The notes under the pieces were generated by a model. The model ran no database searches, was not told the origin of the DNA, and saw only the letters and a list, made by a program, of their open reading frames with translations. Of a DNA stretch of 57,859 nucleotides, positions 9,344 through 18,212 are shown one piece after another. The position numbers and the translations under genes are program-made. Source of the DNA: Nitrospiraceae bacterium. Its GTDB lineage: Bacteria; Nitrospirota; Thermodesulfovibrionia; UBA6902. The stretch lies in assembly GCA_003599275.1 (NCBI GenBank), contig QZJG01000073.1, forward strand, positions 1 to 57,859, read 5' to 3'. Numbering within the stretch: position 1 is the stretch's first letter; each line of letters starts with the position of its first letter.

Positions 9344-11382
9344 ATTTTTACCTTTTCTTTCCCGGAATCAGGTCTTCTCACTGGCGCTGCAGACCCGCAG
9401 AAATTGCCCCGGCAAGATAAAAGGATGTTGTAGTGATACGCGCCTCTTTTGGAGCCGTACCAGACGACCTCCCTGAGCCAGTCGTCAAGACTGGACCATC
9501 TATCGGAAGTCCTGTCGATAATGTAATTCACGAGGCCTTCTGTCAGCGGAATGTCCGCGCCGTTCAGCTTCCCGTGATATATCTCCAATATATTAAAATG
9601 CGCAGCCACTTCAAGGTCCGTCTCTGTAAACGGTTGTTTGATCAAGTCCTTATTGGTCCATATCGCTTCATGGAGCAGGCCGTCCGGCATTTCCAAACCT
9701 TTCTCTTTGACAAAACGTGACAGCACAAATTCAGCTTCCCTGTAAAACTCATTCAATCCGCCTCCGGCGCAGAGTTTAATGAACATATATTCATCGGCAG
9801 GCCACCAGAGATTCAGCCATTCCTCCGAGGCAATGTGTTCGCTTCCGCCTTTCTGGATATCCACGGCTTTCCTTGTGAAAAAAGACGCGATCTCCGACAG
9901 CTTGCCGCATTCGTCAAGTCCTTTTATAAAAATCCCGGTCAATTCCCTGATACTTACCAGGTACAGAGAATTTAAAAGCAGGAAAGGGAGCTGGAGCAAT
10001 TTATTGAAGTACAGCAGTGAGATCATCCAGCAGAACACCCTCGTCTTTATCCAGTCTTCCTCCGGCATTGTATTCGTGCCGACAACCAGTTTCTGAAATT
10101 CATCGCGCTCGCCTTTTTCATCGAGAGAGGTGTGATGCGGCACAAGCCTGGAATCAGCAAGGACAAAGCCATATCTCTCCTGATATTCCCTGTCCGCCAT
10201 CCCGGTATTCTCAAGTATCGTCAGGTTGATGAACTGGATCCTGTTATGCTGGCCGCTTTCTATCAGGCCCGACACCCCGCGTGTGAATGAATCATAAGTC
10301 TCATCAGGCAGGCCAATTATCAGGTCGCTGAAAGTCGGGATATTGTTCTCCGTAAACATTTTCTGCAAATCCCTGTAAACTTCATTGCTGATATTACTGC
10401 GGTCAATGCTCTTCAGGGTCATTTCGTTCAACGATTGGAGCGCAAGGTTCACCCCTTTTTGCAATCCTGAATCATTGAAGAGTTTTTGCATTTCGAATAT
10501 TTTCTTAGTGGAGTTTTTTGTATTCTGGACCGAAAAGGCCTCGGGACAACCATACAGCTTTTTGTTCGCAGCGACCTTTTCGGCTATTTCCCTGTCCCTT
10601 TCCAGCATCCCGAAATTTGCGTCGCAGCAGAAAACGAATTTTATTTTGTTCCGGCTGATCCAGTCTATCTCCCTGAAAATCCTTTCCTTACCGAATTGAT
10701 AGACCCTGCTTCTCGTCTTTTTGCCCCAATAGCAATAAGCGCAGGTATAAGGGCATCCCCTGTTTGTTTCGAGCAGGGCCGACCATCTTTCTTCAGGATA
10801 CGCCTTCAATAATGCGTCGAACACACCCTCAAGGTAAGGCGAGGGTATTTCATCAATATCCTTTATCCTCTCGCTCCGGGGGTTATGCACATAATGATTC
10901 TCCTTATTGATGAATCCTGCCGAGGGCGCTTTCTCCCATGCCTTCTGCTGAACGTTCTCAAGGATTTTCAGGAAAGGGACTTCGCCTTCTCCGTAGCATA
11001 TTAAGTCAATGAAGAGATGGTCTCTCAAAAACTTTTCAGCCGCGTCAGGAGCTTCCGGTACCATTGGGCCTCCGAATACGATTACGACGTCAGTCTTTCT
11101 GTTTTTGAGTGCGCCGGCGATTTTCAGATTTATATTGTGGTTCCAGAGATAGCTGCTGAAAAAAACGATGTCGCAGTTTGACAGCCGGTCAGCGGCGGAT
11201 TCAACGCTGATTCTCTTGTAAACCGGCAGATGAAAATTATATTCGTCCGGCAACGGCAGGTATTTCCGGGCGTATGCCTGAAGCAGGCCTATTGAATAAG
11301 GCAGGTAATATTCATTGCCGAACCGTTCGCCGACCTGCACCAGTCCGACCTGTATTTTTCTTTTGGATGTTTGTTTATGCAT
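9340..11382 (-). CDS. B12-binding-domain radical SAM protein
   Basis: 680 residues. The N-terminal 150 residues have the fold pattern of a cobalamin-binding domain (segments FFSSYLW, VIVFGGPMVPEAP, ICYGEGEVPF) but no clear DxHxxG cobalt-ligand motif. The radical SAM motif is C210-x3-C214-x2-C217 (GCPYTCAYCYWG). About 350 further residues follow. Class B radical SAM enzymes of this layout often methylate unactivated carbons or rearrange substrates. In a glycan island it is a candidate C-methyltransferase for a sugar. Overlaps both neighbours by 4-8 bp. Confidence 0.82.
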   Translation of the reverse strand: MHKQTSKRKIQVGLVQVGERFGNEYYLPYSIGLLQAYARKYLPLPDEYNFHLPVYKRISVESAADRLSNCDIVFFSSYLWNHNINLKIAGALKNRKTDVVIVFGGPMVPEAPDAAEKFLRDHLFIDLICYGEGEVPFLKILENVQQKAWEKAPSAGFINKENHYVHNPRSERIKDIDEIPSPYLEGVFDALLKAYPEERWSALLETNRGCPYTCAYCYWGKKTRSRVYQFGKERIFREIDWISRNKIKFVFCCDANFGMLERDREIAEKVAANKKLYGCPEAFSVQNTKNSTKKIFEMQKLFNDSGLQKGVNLALQSLNEMTLKSIDRSNISNEVYRDLQKMFTENNIPTFSDLIIGLPDETYDSFTRGVSGLIESGQHNRIQFINLTILENTGMADREYQERYGFVLADSRLVPHHTSLDEKGERDEFQKLVVGTNTMPEEDWIKTRVFCWMISLLYFNKLLQLPFLLLNSLYLVSIRELTGIFIKGLDECGKLSEIASFFTRKAVDIQKGGSEHIASEEWLNLWWPADEYMFIKLCAGGGLNEFYREAEFVLSRFVKEKGLEMPDGLLHEAIWTNKDLIKQPFTETDLEVAAHFNILEIYHGKLNGADIPLTEGLVNYIIDRTSDRWSSLDDWLREVVWYGSKRGAYHYNILLSCRGNFCGSAAPVRRPDSGKEKVKI

Positions 11383-12370
11383 CGTTCTTGAAATAATTCA
11401 GTTTATTCTCATATTCCGCCGGATGATCGAGAAACCACTCCCATGTTTTCTTAAGCCCGTCTCTCAGGGAAGTAGACGGATCGTAATGAATTAATTTTCT
11501 TGCAAGCGACATGTCCATTACCCTTCTGACGGCCCCTGAAGGCTTTGAAGGATCAAATACGTATTCAAAATCGACGACCGTCCGCAGAGTTTCAACTAAT
11601 TCCCTTACGGAGCAGGGCGCGCCGCTACCGAGATTTACAAAACCCGAATTTGTTCCATAATGTAAAGCCAGGATAATCCCTTCCGCTACGTCTCTGCTGA
11701 ATACAAAGTCCCTGACGGCCGAGCCGTCGCCCCATATGACAAGCGGGGACTCTTTGCTGTAAATACGATACATGAGAGACGGTATCACGAGTGAATTTGC
11801 AGGATTGAAATTATCGCCCGGACCATAGACGTTTGAAGGCCGGACTACGGAAAAATTACTTAGATTGTGTTCGGTCTTATATGCGTGAATTTGCAGCTCG
11901 GCCATCCTCTTGGCCCATCCCGCAAAATCCATCGGAAGGCTGTCCAGTCTGTATTCGGTCTCCCTGAATACCTCCGCGTGCGGGTAAGCCCCCACTGAGC
12001 TCGTATACACGACTTTTTCCACTTTTTGCAGCCTGCATGCCTCCAGGATATTTGTATTCATCATCAGCATCGGGACGAAGTGTGTCGCTATCCTGTGCTC
12101 CGCGGCTTTTACCGAGGCCCCGATACCGGCAATGTGAAAAACAAAATCCATGTCTTTACATATTTCTTTGCAAAAACCATAATCGGTCAAATCGCCTGTG
12201 ATATGCCCGGCTTTACCATTCACTACTATTCTGTCTAAAGACACTATTTTGATATTCGCCCCTGTTTCGGAAAGAATGTCCACGACCTGCCTTCCGATCA
12301 GTCCCGTACCGCCGGTCACGAGAACATTCTTTGAAGCGAAGCTCTTTAATATTTCTTCTTTAATAGCCAT
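11375..12370 (-). CDS. NAD-dependent epimerase/dehydratase family protein, catalytic Tyr replaced
   Basis: 331 residues of the extended SDR family. The NAD-binding motif is TGGTGLIG (19-26); the catalytic-type serine region is YTSSVGAYP (122-130). At the place where the family has YxxxK, this protein reads A150-G-W-A-K154, so the usual catalytic tyrosine is an alanine. NVYGPGDNF follows as in normal sugar epimerases/reductases. It may be a reductase or epimerase using another acid, or have lost activity. Followed by 57 bp that hold heptamer repeats. Confidence 0.8.
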   Translation of the reverse strand: MAIKEEILKSFASKNVLVTGGTGLIGRQVVDILSETGANIKIVSLDRIVVNGKAGHITGDLTDYGFCKEICKDMDFVFHIAGIGASVKAAEHRIATHFVPMLMMNTNILEACRLQKVEKVVYTSSVGAYPHAEVFRETEYRLDSLPMDFAGWAKRMAELQIHAYKTEHNLSNFSVVRPSNVYGPGDNFNPANSLVIPSLMYRIYSKESPLVIWGDGSAVRDFVFSRDVAEGIILALHYGTNSGFVNLGSGAPCSVRELVETLRTVVDFEYVFDPSKPSGAVRRVMDMSLARKLIHYDPSTSLRDGLKKTWEWFLDHPAEYENKLNYFKNDA

Positions 12371-12392
12371 TCAATACCCGATCGTTACAACC

Positions 12393-12425
12393 TTCTTTGT
12401 TCTTTGCTCTTTGTTCTTTGTTCTG
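12393..12425. repeat. Heptanucleotide tandem repeat (TTCTTTG type)
   Basis: Four 7-bp units of TTCTTTG (one with C in the first position) plus a partial fifth, filling the gap between the E1-beta stop and the epimerase start. One of a set of 7-bp repeats found at many junctions in this window. Confidence 0.85.
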
Positions 12426-12427
12426 TT

Positions 12428-13465
12428 TTAAAACGGTCCTTTGAATTCCACCTCTTCGATATCCAGCTCACGCGACGGAATCCATGCGGCCCTTTCAGGA
12501 CGCAGCATCGAGAACACCTGTGATGCGATCTTTTTTGCGTCGGGATAAAAATGCTCTTCGAGAGTCGGCGTTGTCGGACAGGGCACCGGCGAAAATCCCA
12601 TCCTGTGAACGTTCGCCTGTATTTTCCTTTCAGCAAGAGTCGCTATTATCTCTGCGCCTGCGCCGCATGTCATCCAGGCATTGTCTACAACAATCAGGTT
12701 CCCCGTCTTCAATACCGATGCTGCAATCAGGTCCGTATCGAGCGGACTCAGGCATACGGGGTCTATTACTTCAGCGCTTATGCCCGCATCCTGTAAATAC
12801 TGGTGTGCCCTCAGGCATTCAATGGCCATCTGCGAGATGCCTACCAGAGTTATGTCTCTTCCTTCACTTAATGTCCTACCTTTGCCGAACGGGACCGTGT
12901 AACTATCTTCCGGGACATGTCCCTTCTGGTAATAGAGGTGTCTGTGCTCTATAATCATCACCGGGTTATTGTCCCTGATCGCATGAATAAGGCATCCTTT
13001 GGCATCGTAGGCAGTTGTGGGAGCGACGATCCTGAGTCCGGGGATATTCATTAAAAGCGGATAAATGCTCTGGGAATGCTGCGGTCCCTGTCCCCAGCTC
13101 TTTCCGATAAGGGAGCGTATGACGATGGGACAAAAAACCTCTCCGCCGTACATATAGTGCATCTTCGCGGCCATATTCACAATCTGGTTCATTGCGAGCA
13201 GGACAAAATCCATTCTGATGTGTGTTTGGACCGGACGCAATCCTGCCAGTGCCGCGCCTATCGCAACGCCTGCCATTCCATCCTCAGCGAGGGGGGTATC
13301 GAATACCCTCACAGGGCCGAATTTTTCCTTGAGTCCCCTTGTCGATCCCAATATCGCCTTGGGGTCATCAACACCCTGCCCCATGAGTATTACGGAACCA
13401 TCGGATGTCATTTCCTGGTCGAGCGCTTCACGTATTGCTTCTGGATAGCTTAAAATTCTTTCCAC
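12428..13465 (-). CDS. TPP-dependent alpha-ketoacid dehydrogenase E1 beta-like subunit
   Basis: 345 residues homologous to the beta subunit of branched-chain/acetoin/pyruvate dehydrogenase E1. The TPP-activating glutamate is E61 in TPLAEDGMAG. The gene starts 3 bp after the E1-alpha gene ends. No lipoyl E2 or E3 gene is present nearby, so the pair may work as a free decarboxylase/carboligase. Such E1 pairs occur in sugar clusters where a two-carbon unit from pyruvate is joined to a keto-sugar. Confidence 0.85.
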   Translation of the reverse strand: MERILSYPEAIREALDQEMTSDGSVILMGQGVDDPKAILGSTRGLKEKFGPVRVFDTPLAEDGMAGVAIGAALAGLRPVQTHIRMDFVLLAMNQIVNMAAKMHYMYGGEVFCPIVIRSLIGKSWGQGPQHSQSIYPLLMNIPGLRIVAPTTAYDAKGCLIHAIRDNNPVMIIEHRHLYYQKGHVPEDSYTVPFGKGRTLSEGRDITLVGISQMAIECLRAHQYLQDAGISAEVIDPVCLSPLDTDLIAASVLKTGNLIVVDNAWMTCGAGAEIIATLAERKIQANVHRMGFSPVPCPTTPTLEEHFYPDAKKIASQVFSMLRPERAAWIPSRELDIEEVEFKGPF

Positions 13466-13468
13466 GAT

Positions 13469-14425
13469 TCACTCCTTAAAAAGATGTTCATGAAGTTCAC
13501 TCTTGCCGGGGAAAAGACTGCTTTCTGCAAAATCAAAGGCGGCCCTTATTTCATCCTCGATCTCCGCTTCCATCGGGTCCTGCCCGTTAAGGTTAAGCAT
13601 TTCCCGCAGCCTCTTTAACTCGTCATTCTCGATCCAGCATTCCACTTCCTCTTTTTTCCGGTATCCGAGATGAAAGTCATCATTAGGACCGACATGCTCT
13701 CTCCAGCGGCAGGTGACAATTTCAAGAAATGCAGGACCTTCTCCGCGTCTGATGCGTTCACAATGCTTCCTGGTAGACTCGTAAATCCTGAAGATGTCGC
13801 CGCCCTCTATCCTCTCAGAGGGCATTCCGTATTTTTCGGCGCGTTCGCACAGGTTGTCCGAATGCCTCCGGTCCATATGATGCGAATGGATAGCGTAAAA
13901 ATTATTTTCACATACAAACAGAACAGGCAGTTTTTTCAGCGCGGCAAAGTTCAGCGCTTCATGAAAAGCGCCTTCATCGACAGCGCCGTCTCCAAAAAAG
14001 CTGACAACGACCGAATCTTCGCCTCTGTATTTCAATCCGTATGCATAGCCGGCCGATATGGGGATAGTGGTACCAACGATTGCGGAAGTCCCCATGACCC
14101 CGTGCTCAATGTCAATCATATGCATGGAGCCGCCTTTGCCCCTCGCGCAACCGGTGACTTTCCCGTAAAGCTCCGCTATCATCTTTTTTAAATCCCCGCC
14201 CTTTGCAAGATACATCGCATGTCCTCTGTACGTTCCAAAGACGACATCGTCAGGACGCAGCGCCTCGCATACGCCTATGGACACCGCCTCCTGTCCGATG
14301 GACAGGTGAACAGGGCTTTTGATCCTGTCGGTTGGATAAATACGGGCGATCTCTTCTTCAGTCCTTCTTATCCTGTAAAGAGATTTATAAAAACGCTCGA
14401 TTAATTCCGGATTTTCCATGCTCAT
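13469..14425 (-). CDS. TPP-dependent alpha-ketoacid dehydrogenase E1 alpha-like subunit
   Basis: 318 residues with the TPP/Mg motif GDG (145-147) to NN (174-175) and a GTYRGHAMYLAKG segment typical of acetoin dehydrogenase or pyruvate dehydrogenase E1 alpha. It binds TPP together with the beta subunit encoded downstream. Directly abuts the 4,6-dehydratase gene (no gap). See the beta subunit for the missing E2/E3. Confidence 0.87.
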   Translation of the reverse strand: MSMENPELIERFYKSLYRIRRTEEEIARIYPTDRIKSPVHLSIGQEAVSIGVCEALRPDDVVFGTYRGHAMYLAKGGDLKKMIAELYGKVTGCARGKGGSMHMIDIEHGVMGTSAIVGTTIPISAGYAYGLKYRGEDSVVVSFFGDGAVDEGAFHEALNFAALKKLPVLFVCENNFYAIHSHHMDRRHSDNLCERAEKYGMPSERIEGGDIFRIYESTRKHCERIRRGEGPAFLEIVTCRWREHVGPNDDFHLGYRKKEEVECWIENDELKRLREMLNLNGQDPMEAEIEDEIRAAFDFAESSLFPGKSELHEHLFKE

Positions 14426-15418
14426 TTATTTCACCACCGTCAATGCCTTATGGGGATTTGCCTTCAACTCTTCCCGCCAGTACGCCAGCATATCCTCAAG
14501 GGTCTTCTCAAGCGGTATCACCGGCTCCCAGCCCGTTGCGTTCCTGAATTTATCGAAACACGGTATCTGCAAAGTGACGTCGGACGGCCTGATAAGCGCG
14601 GGATCGACCTTGATTTCACATTTGGTCATGGAATAAGACAACAAGAGGTCGAGCGTCTCCCCGATAGTCAAAGTGCGGTTTCCGCCGATGTTATATACTT
14701 CGCCCGGTGGACATTTATGCGCCAGCATCCAATAAGCCCTCACAGCGTCCCTGACGTCACAGAACGTCCTGACTGATTTCAGATTGCCGACTCTTACGAC
14801 CGGCTCTTTAAGTCCCAGCTCTGCGGCAGCCACCTGCTTTGCAAAAAAGGACATCGCAAACACGTCCCCCCTCCTCGGCCCGGTATGCGTAAACATCCTC
14901 GTACGGATCGTCCTGATTCCGTAGGAGAGAAAGTACTGGAGCGCCACCATGTCTTCTCCCACTTTGCTCACCGCATAAGGAGAAGCCGGTCTGAAGGGGC
15001 ACGTCTCTTTGATCGGGACGTCTTCTTCTCTTACCTGTCCGTAAACCTCCGAGGACGAGCAGATGTGAATGACGGGGTCGATCTCTACTATCCGCACGGC
15101 TTCAAGCAAATTTGTGGTGCCGATAACGTTGGTCCATATTGTTTGAATAGGTGAATTAAAGCTGGTCAGCACATAGCTCTGTGCCGCGAGGTGAAAGATG
15201 ATGTCCGGCCTGACGGCCCTGAAATGGCGGATCAATGCGCTCAGGTCGCAAAGATCCGCGTCCAGCAAAGTTATCTTGTCGTACAGATTGTTCAGATTGT
15301 CCTTCGGGCTCCTCCACCTGCACAAGCCGTAAACCTCATGTCCTTCTCCGAGATTAAGGATATATTCGGCAAGATGGCTCCCGACAAAACCGGTTACGCC
15401 GGTAATCAGTATCTTCAT
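14426..15418 (-). CDS. GDP-mannose 4,6-dehydratase-like NDP-sugar dehydratase
   Basis: 330 residues, extended SDR. NAD-binding TGVTGFVG (6-13), the dehydratase-type SSSEVYG with catalytic Glu E124, and Y148-x3-K152 (YAVSK) are all intact, so 4,6-dehydration of a nucleotide sugar is expected, giving a 4-keto-6-deoxy product. Because the island carries heptose activation genes, GDP-heptose is as likely a substrate as GDP-mannose. The start overlaps the stop of the upstream GT2 gene (ATGA). Confidence 0.85.
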   Translation of the reverse strand: MKILITGVTGFVGSHLAEYILNLGEGHEVYGLCRWRSPKDNLNNLYDKITLLDADLCDLSALIRHFRAVRPDIIFHLAAQSYVLTSFNSPIQTIWTNVIGTTNLLEAVRIVEIDPVIHICSSSEVYGQVREEDVPIKETCPFRPASPYAVSKVGEDMVALQYFLSYGIRTIRTRMFTHTGPRRGDVFAMSFFAKQVAAAELGLKEPVVRVGNLKSVRTFCDVRDAVRAYWMLAHKCPPGEVYNIGGNRTLTIGETLDLLLSYSMTKCEIKVDPALIRPSDVTLQIPCFDKFRNATGWEPVIPLEKTLEDMLAYWREELKANPHKALTVVK

Positions 15419-17499
15419 TCCTCTTGGTCCTCCGTTTTTTGTGTAAGCCCCCGTTTATTGCAAAAAACCGCCTCGTCATTATTCAGCTCTCCCGGCGCGT
15501 CGTGATCGTCCCGCAAGTGACGCACTACTACGCTTGTGGGGCAGTAAATATTTTTATAACCCGCTTCCCTGACGCGGTGTCCCAGGTCCGGGCCCGCTGA
15601 ATATTTCCGGGACCGCGTGTCAAAGCCTACGACTTTATCCAGACATTCTCTCTTCATTACCGGGAAAACGGCGTAATCGCATTCTCTCGGGCTTTGCAGT
15701 TCCGGAAACTCATCCAGTGTCTTACCTGAAACGCGTGAGACGTCGACATCGGTCCCGGAAGACAATATAAGACCTTTTTCCGAAATCACGAGCGGCGCAG
15801 CGCAGCCTGCCAGAGGGTCCTCATCTATCGTGCATACTATGGACAGGTCCCATCCCGGCATAACTTCCGCATCGTCGCCCAGGATGCATATATAATCGCC
15901 TGAAGACTTCAGCAAACCCTTGTTCGCACTTTCGACAGTCCCGATGCGTCTTTCATTATTCAGGATTATTAAATCACCCTTTTCGATCTCCCGGGAAAGA
16001 TAATCCCGGACGCCGTCTTTACAGGGATCGCATATCACTATGATCTCGTTTGAAAAAAATCCGTTATTGCGGACGCTCGTGATGCATTTCTTTAAGGACT
16101 CCTCTCCGCCGCATGCAGGGATTATTATGGAAAACTTGAGCTCCTTCTTTACTTTCAGCGAGTTCATATTCATCAGGTTCTTGTATGCCAGTGTATTCAG
16201 GCATTCAGTAAATATGGCTTTCTTTACAAACTCCTCTCCCAAGTCCGCACACCCGCTTGAATACAATATCGAACCGATATCGTTATAGATAAAGGATATT
16301 AATAAACGCGATACGGTCTGTCCCTTAATAATATCCCTATAGACGCCGAGGGCTTCTTCAAATTTGCCATCAGTCGCCAATGCCACGGCCGTGTTGTACA
16401 TCTCCATTGCCTGTCCCTCGTGCATCGCCTTGAACATGTCCGTCATTTTTACTCCGTCCTGCGTCAGCGCCCATTTCTCATAAAACTTCGGCTCATCAAG
16501 GGAAGTCCTGCTCGGCACTCCCTTATGATTGCTCATCCAGCAATGCATAATGACACTCGTTGGACAGTAGATATTTTTGTATCCCTGCTGCTGAATGCGG
16601 TAACCGAGATCAGGGTCCGCGCAATAATGTGCGAACTGCAGATCGAGCCCGCCGACCTTCTCATAGCATTCGCGCTTCATCACCGGAAAAATCCCGTAGT
16701 CGCATTCCCTCGGGACCTGGAAATCGGGAAAATTCTCCAATGTATTTCCGACAACGCAATACGGATCTACCCCGGTATATTTGCCTATCCAGCTAAAATG
16801 AAGGCTCTTGTACGGCCAATAACTTCCGGGGTTGGCTACAGTCCCTTCTTCTGAAATGACGAGAGGCACGGCACACCCCGCCGACGGGTCGGCGTCAATA
16901 GTACACGCAGCCGCCAGGTCCCAACCGGGCATCACTTCGACGTCGTCGTTCAGGATGCATATATAATCGCCTGTAGACCTGAGCAAGCCTTTATTGGTGC
17001 TCACTGTGACCCCGAGATGCTCTTCATTTATTACCGGTATCAAATCTCCCTTTTCAGACTCACTTGCAAGGTAATCTTCAGTGCCGTCCTTGCACGGATC
17101 GCAAACCACAAGTATTTCGAGGGGGAAGTAGCTGTTATTGCGTATGCTTTCCACGCATTTCTTCAACCACTCAACTCTGTTGAACGTGGAAATCACTATC
17201 GAGAACTTATGAGGCTTTCTAACTTTTAATGCATTCACCTGCTTCAGGTTCCTGTAAGCCACCAAATTGAACAGGTCTGTAAATACGGCCCTCTTTATAA
17301 ACTCCTCTCCGTTTACCGCGTCCCCCCGGGAATATAAAATGGAGCCCGCGTCATTATAGATCATGGACCTCTGAGAACAGGTTGTAGCATGATTATCTAA
17401 AATTTCTTTTAATGCCTCGATTGCCTCGACCGCCCTGCCTTCATTCGCCAGCTCCAGCGCCCTTTTGTACATATCATTTACTATTGCTTCGCCGTGCAT
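15415..17499 (-). CDS. Tandemly duplicated TPR + GT2 glycosyltransferase
   Basis: 694 residues made of two copies of one unit. Each copy begins with a helical TPR-like stretch (MYKRALELANEG at about 10; MYNTAVALATDG at about 366) and continues with a GT2 domain carrying CDPCKDG, SANKGLL/STNKGLL and an acidic metal site (NDDVEVMPGWDL in copy 1, GDDAEVMPGWDL in copy 2). Copy 1 keeps the family start VISTFNR, while copy 2 reads IIPACGG, so copy 2 is drifting. GT2 enzymes use nucleotide sugars with metal; two sites in one chain suggest addition of two sugars or one regulatory domain. GGGGGG upstream supports the start. Overlaps the nucleotidyltransferase gene by 19 bp. Confidence 0.85.
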   Translation of the reverse strand: MHGEAIVNDMYKRALELANEGRAVEAIEALKEILDNHATTCSQRSMIYNDAGSILYSRGDAVNGEEFIKRAVFTDLFNLVAYRNLKQVNALKVRKPHKFSIVISTFNRVEWLKKCVESIRNNSYFPLEILVVCDPCKDGTEDYLASESEKGDLIPVINEEHLGVTVSTNKGLLRSTGDYICILNDDVEVMPGWDLAAACTIDADPSAGCAVPLVISEEGTVANPGSYWPYKSLHFSWIGKYTGVDPYCVVGNTLENFPDFQVPRECDYGIFPVMKRECYEKVGGLDLQFAHYCADPDLGYRIQQQGYKNIYCPTSVIMHCWMSNHKGVPSRTSLDEPKFYEKWALTQDGVKMTDMFKAMHEGQAMEMYNTAVALATDGKFEEALGVYRDIIKGQTVSRLLISFIYNDIGSILYSSGCADLGEEFVKKAIFTECLNTLAYKNLMNMNSLKVKKELKFSIIIPACGGEESLKKCITSVRNNGFFSNEIIVICDPCKDGVRDYLSREIEKGDLIILNNERRIGTVESANKGLLKSSGDYICILGDDAEVMPGWDLSIVCTIDEDPLAGCAAPLVISEKGLILSSGTDVDVSRVSGKTLDEFPELQSPRECDYAVFPVMKRECLDKVVGFDTRSRKYSAGPDLGHRVREAGYKNIYCPTSVVVRHLRDDHDAPGELNNDEAVFCNKRGLTQKTEDQEE

Positions 17500-18212
17500 G
17501 TCGCCCCCCGTTCTGCCGGTTCAAGCAATCTTTGATGGTCTTTGCACAGCTGGAAATAATCCCCGGGAATTCCTATGTCGATAAAAAAGCCCTTTGACGC
17601 CATGCCGTATAGTCCATTGCCCGCAAGCTTCGGCAGGACGTCTGTCTCAAACGAAACATTTCCCGGAGGAATAGAGTCGGCGACACTGCGACGGAGGATA
17701 TAAATACCGCCGTTGATCTCGCCTCCCCCGGCGCTGCCCTTCTCGGTGAAAGCAGCGACCACGCCGCTTCCGTTTACCTTCACACTGCCGTACCTCCCTG
17801 AATCCCCGGCGCGGACGAGCCCTATTGTGGCATCGGCATTATGCTTCTCATGGAAACCGATAAGCGTCTTCAGGTCCAGATTGAAAAACGAATCGCCGTT
17901 CATTGCGATAAAGTTTTCATCAGTTATCAACCCGGCGGCTTCTTTAAGCGCGCCAGCCGTTCCAAGTGGCTCCGTTTCTTCTGAATATTCTATCCTCACT
18001 CCCCATTTTGAGCCGTTGTCAAAATAGGACCTGATCACTTCTCCCTTATAACCGATTGATAAGATCATCTCCCTTATATCCCATCTGATAAGCTGCAAGA
18101 TCAGGTATTCCAGAAACGGCCTGCCGGCTACAGGCGCCATCGGTTTCGGTATGTCCTTAATCGCCTCTCTAAGCCGCAAGCCTTTCCCTCCCGCTAAAAT
18201 GACCGCCTTCAT
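17481..18212 (-). CDS. hddC: Sugar-1-phosphate nucleotidyltransferase, HddC-like
   Basis: 243 residues. The N-terminus AVILAGGKGLRLREAI and KPMAPVAGRPFLEYL are the nucleotide-binding and sugar-1-phosphate signatures, and they match D-glycero-alpha-D-manno-heptose 1-phosphate guanylyltransferase better than glucose or mannose types. MNGDSFF supplies the metal-binding Asp. It should make an NDP-heptose (GDP by family analogy). Overlaps the Nudix stop by one base (TGATG). The exact sugar is inferred from the nearby hddA. Confidence 0.75.
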   Translation of the reverse strand: MKAVILAGGKGLRLREAIKDIPKPMAPVAGRPFLEYLILQLIRWDIREMILSIGYKGEVIRSYFDNGSKWGVRIEYSEETEPLGTAGALKEAAGLITDENFIAMNGDSFFNLDLKTLIGFHEKHNADATIGLVRAGDSGRYGSVKVNGSGVVAAFTEKGSAGGGEINGGIYILRRSVADSIPPGNVSFETDVLPKLAGNGLYGMASKGFFIDIGIPGDYFQLCKDHQRLLEPAERGATCTAKQ

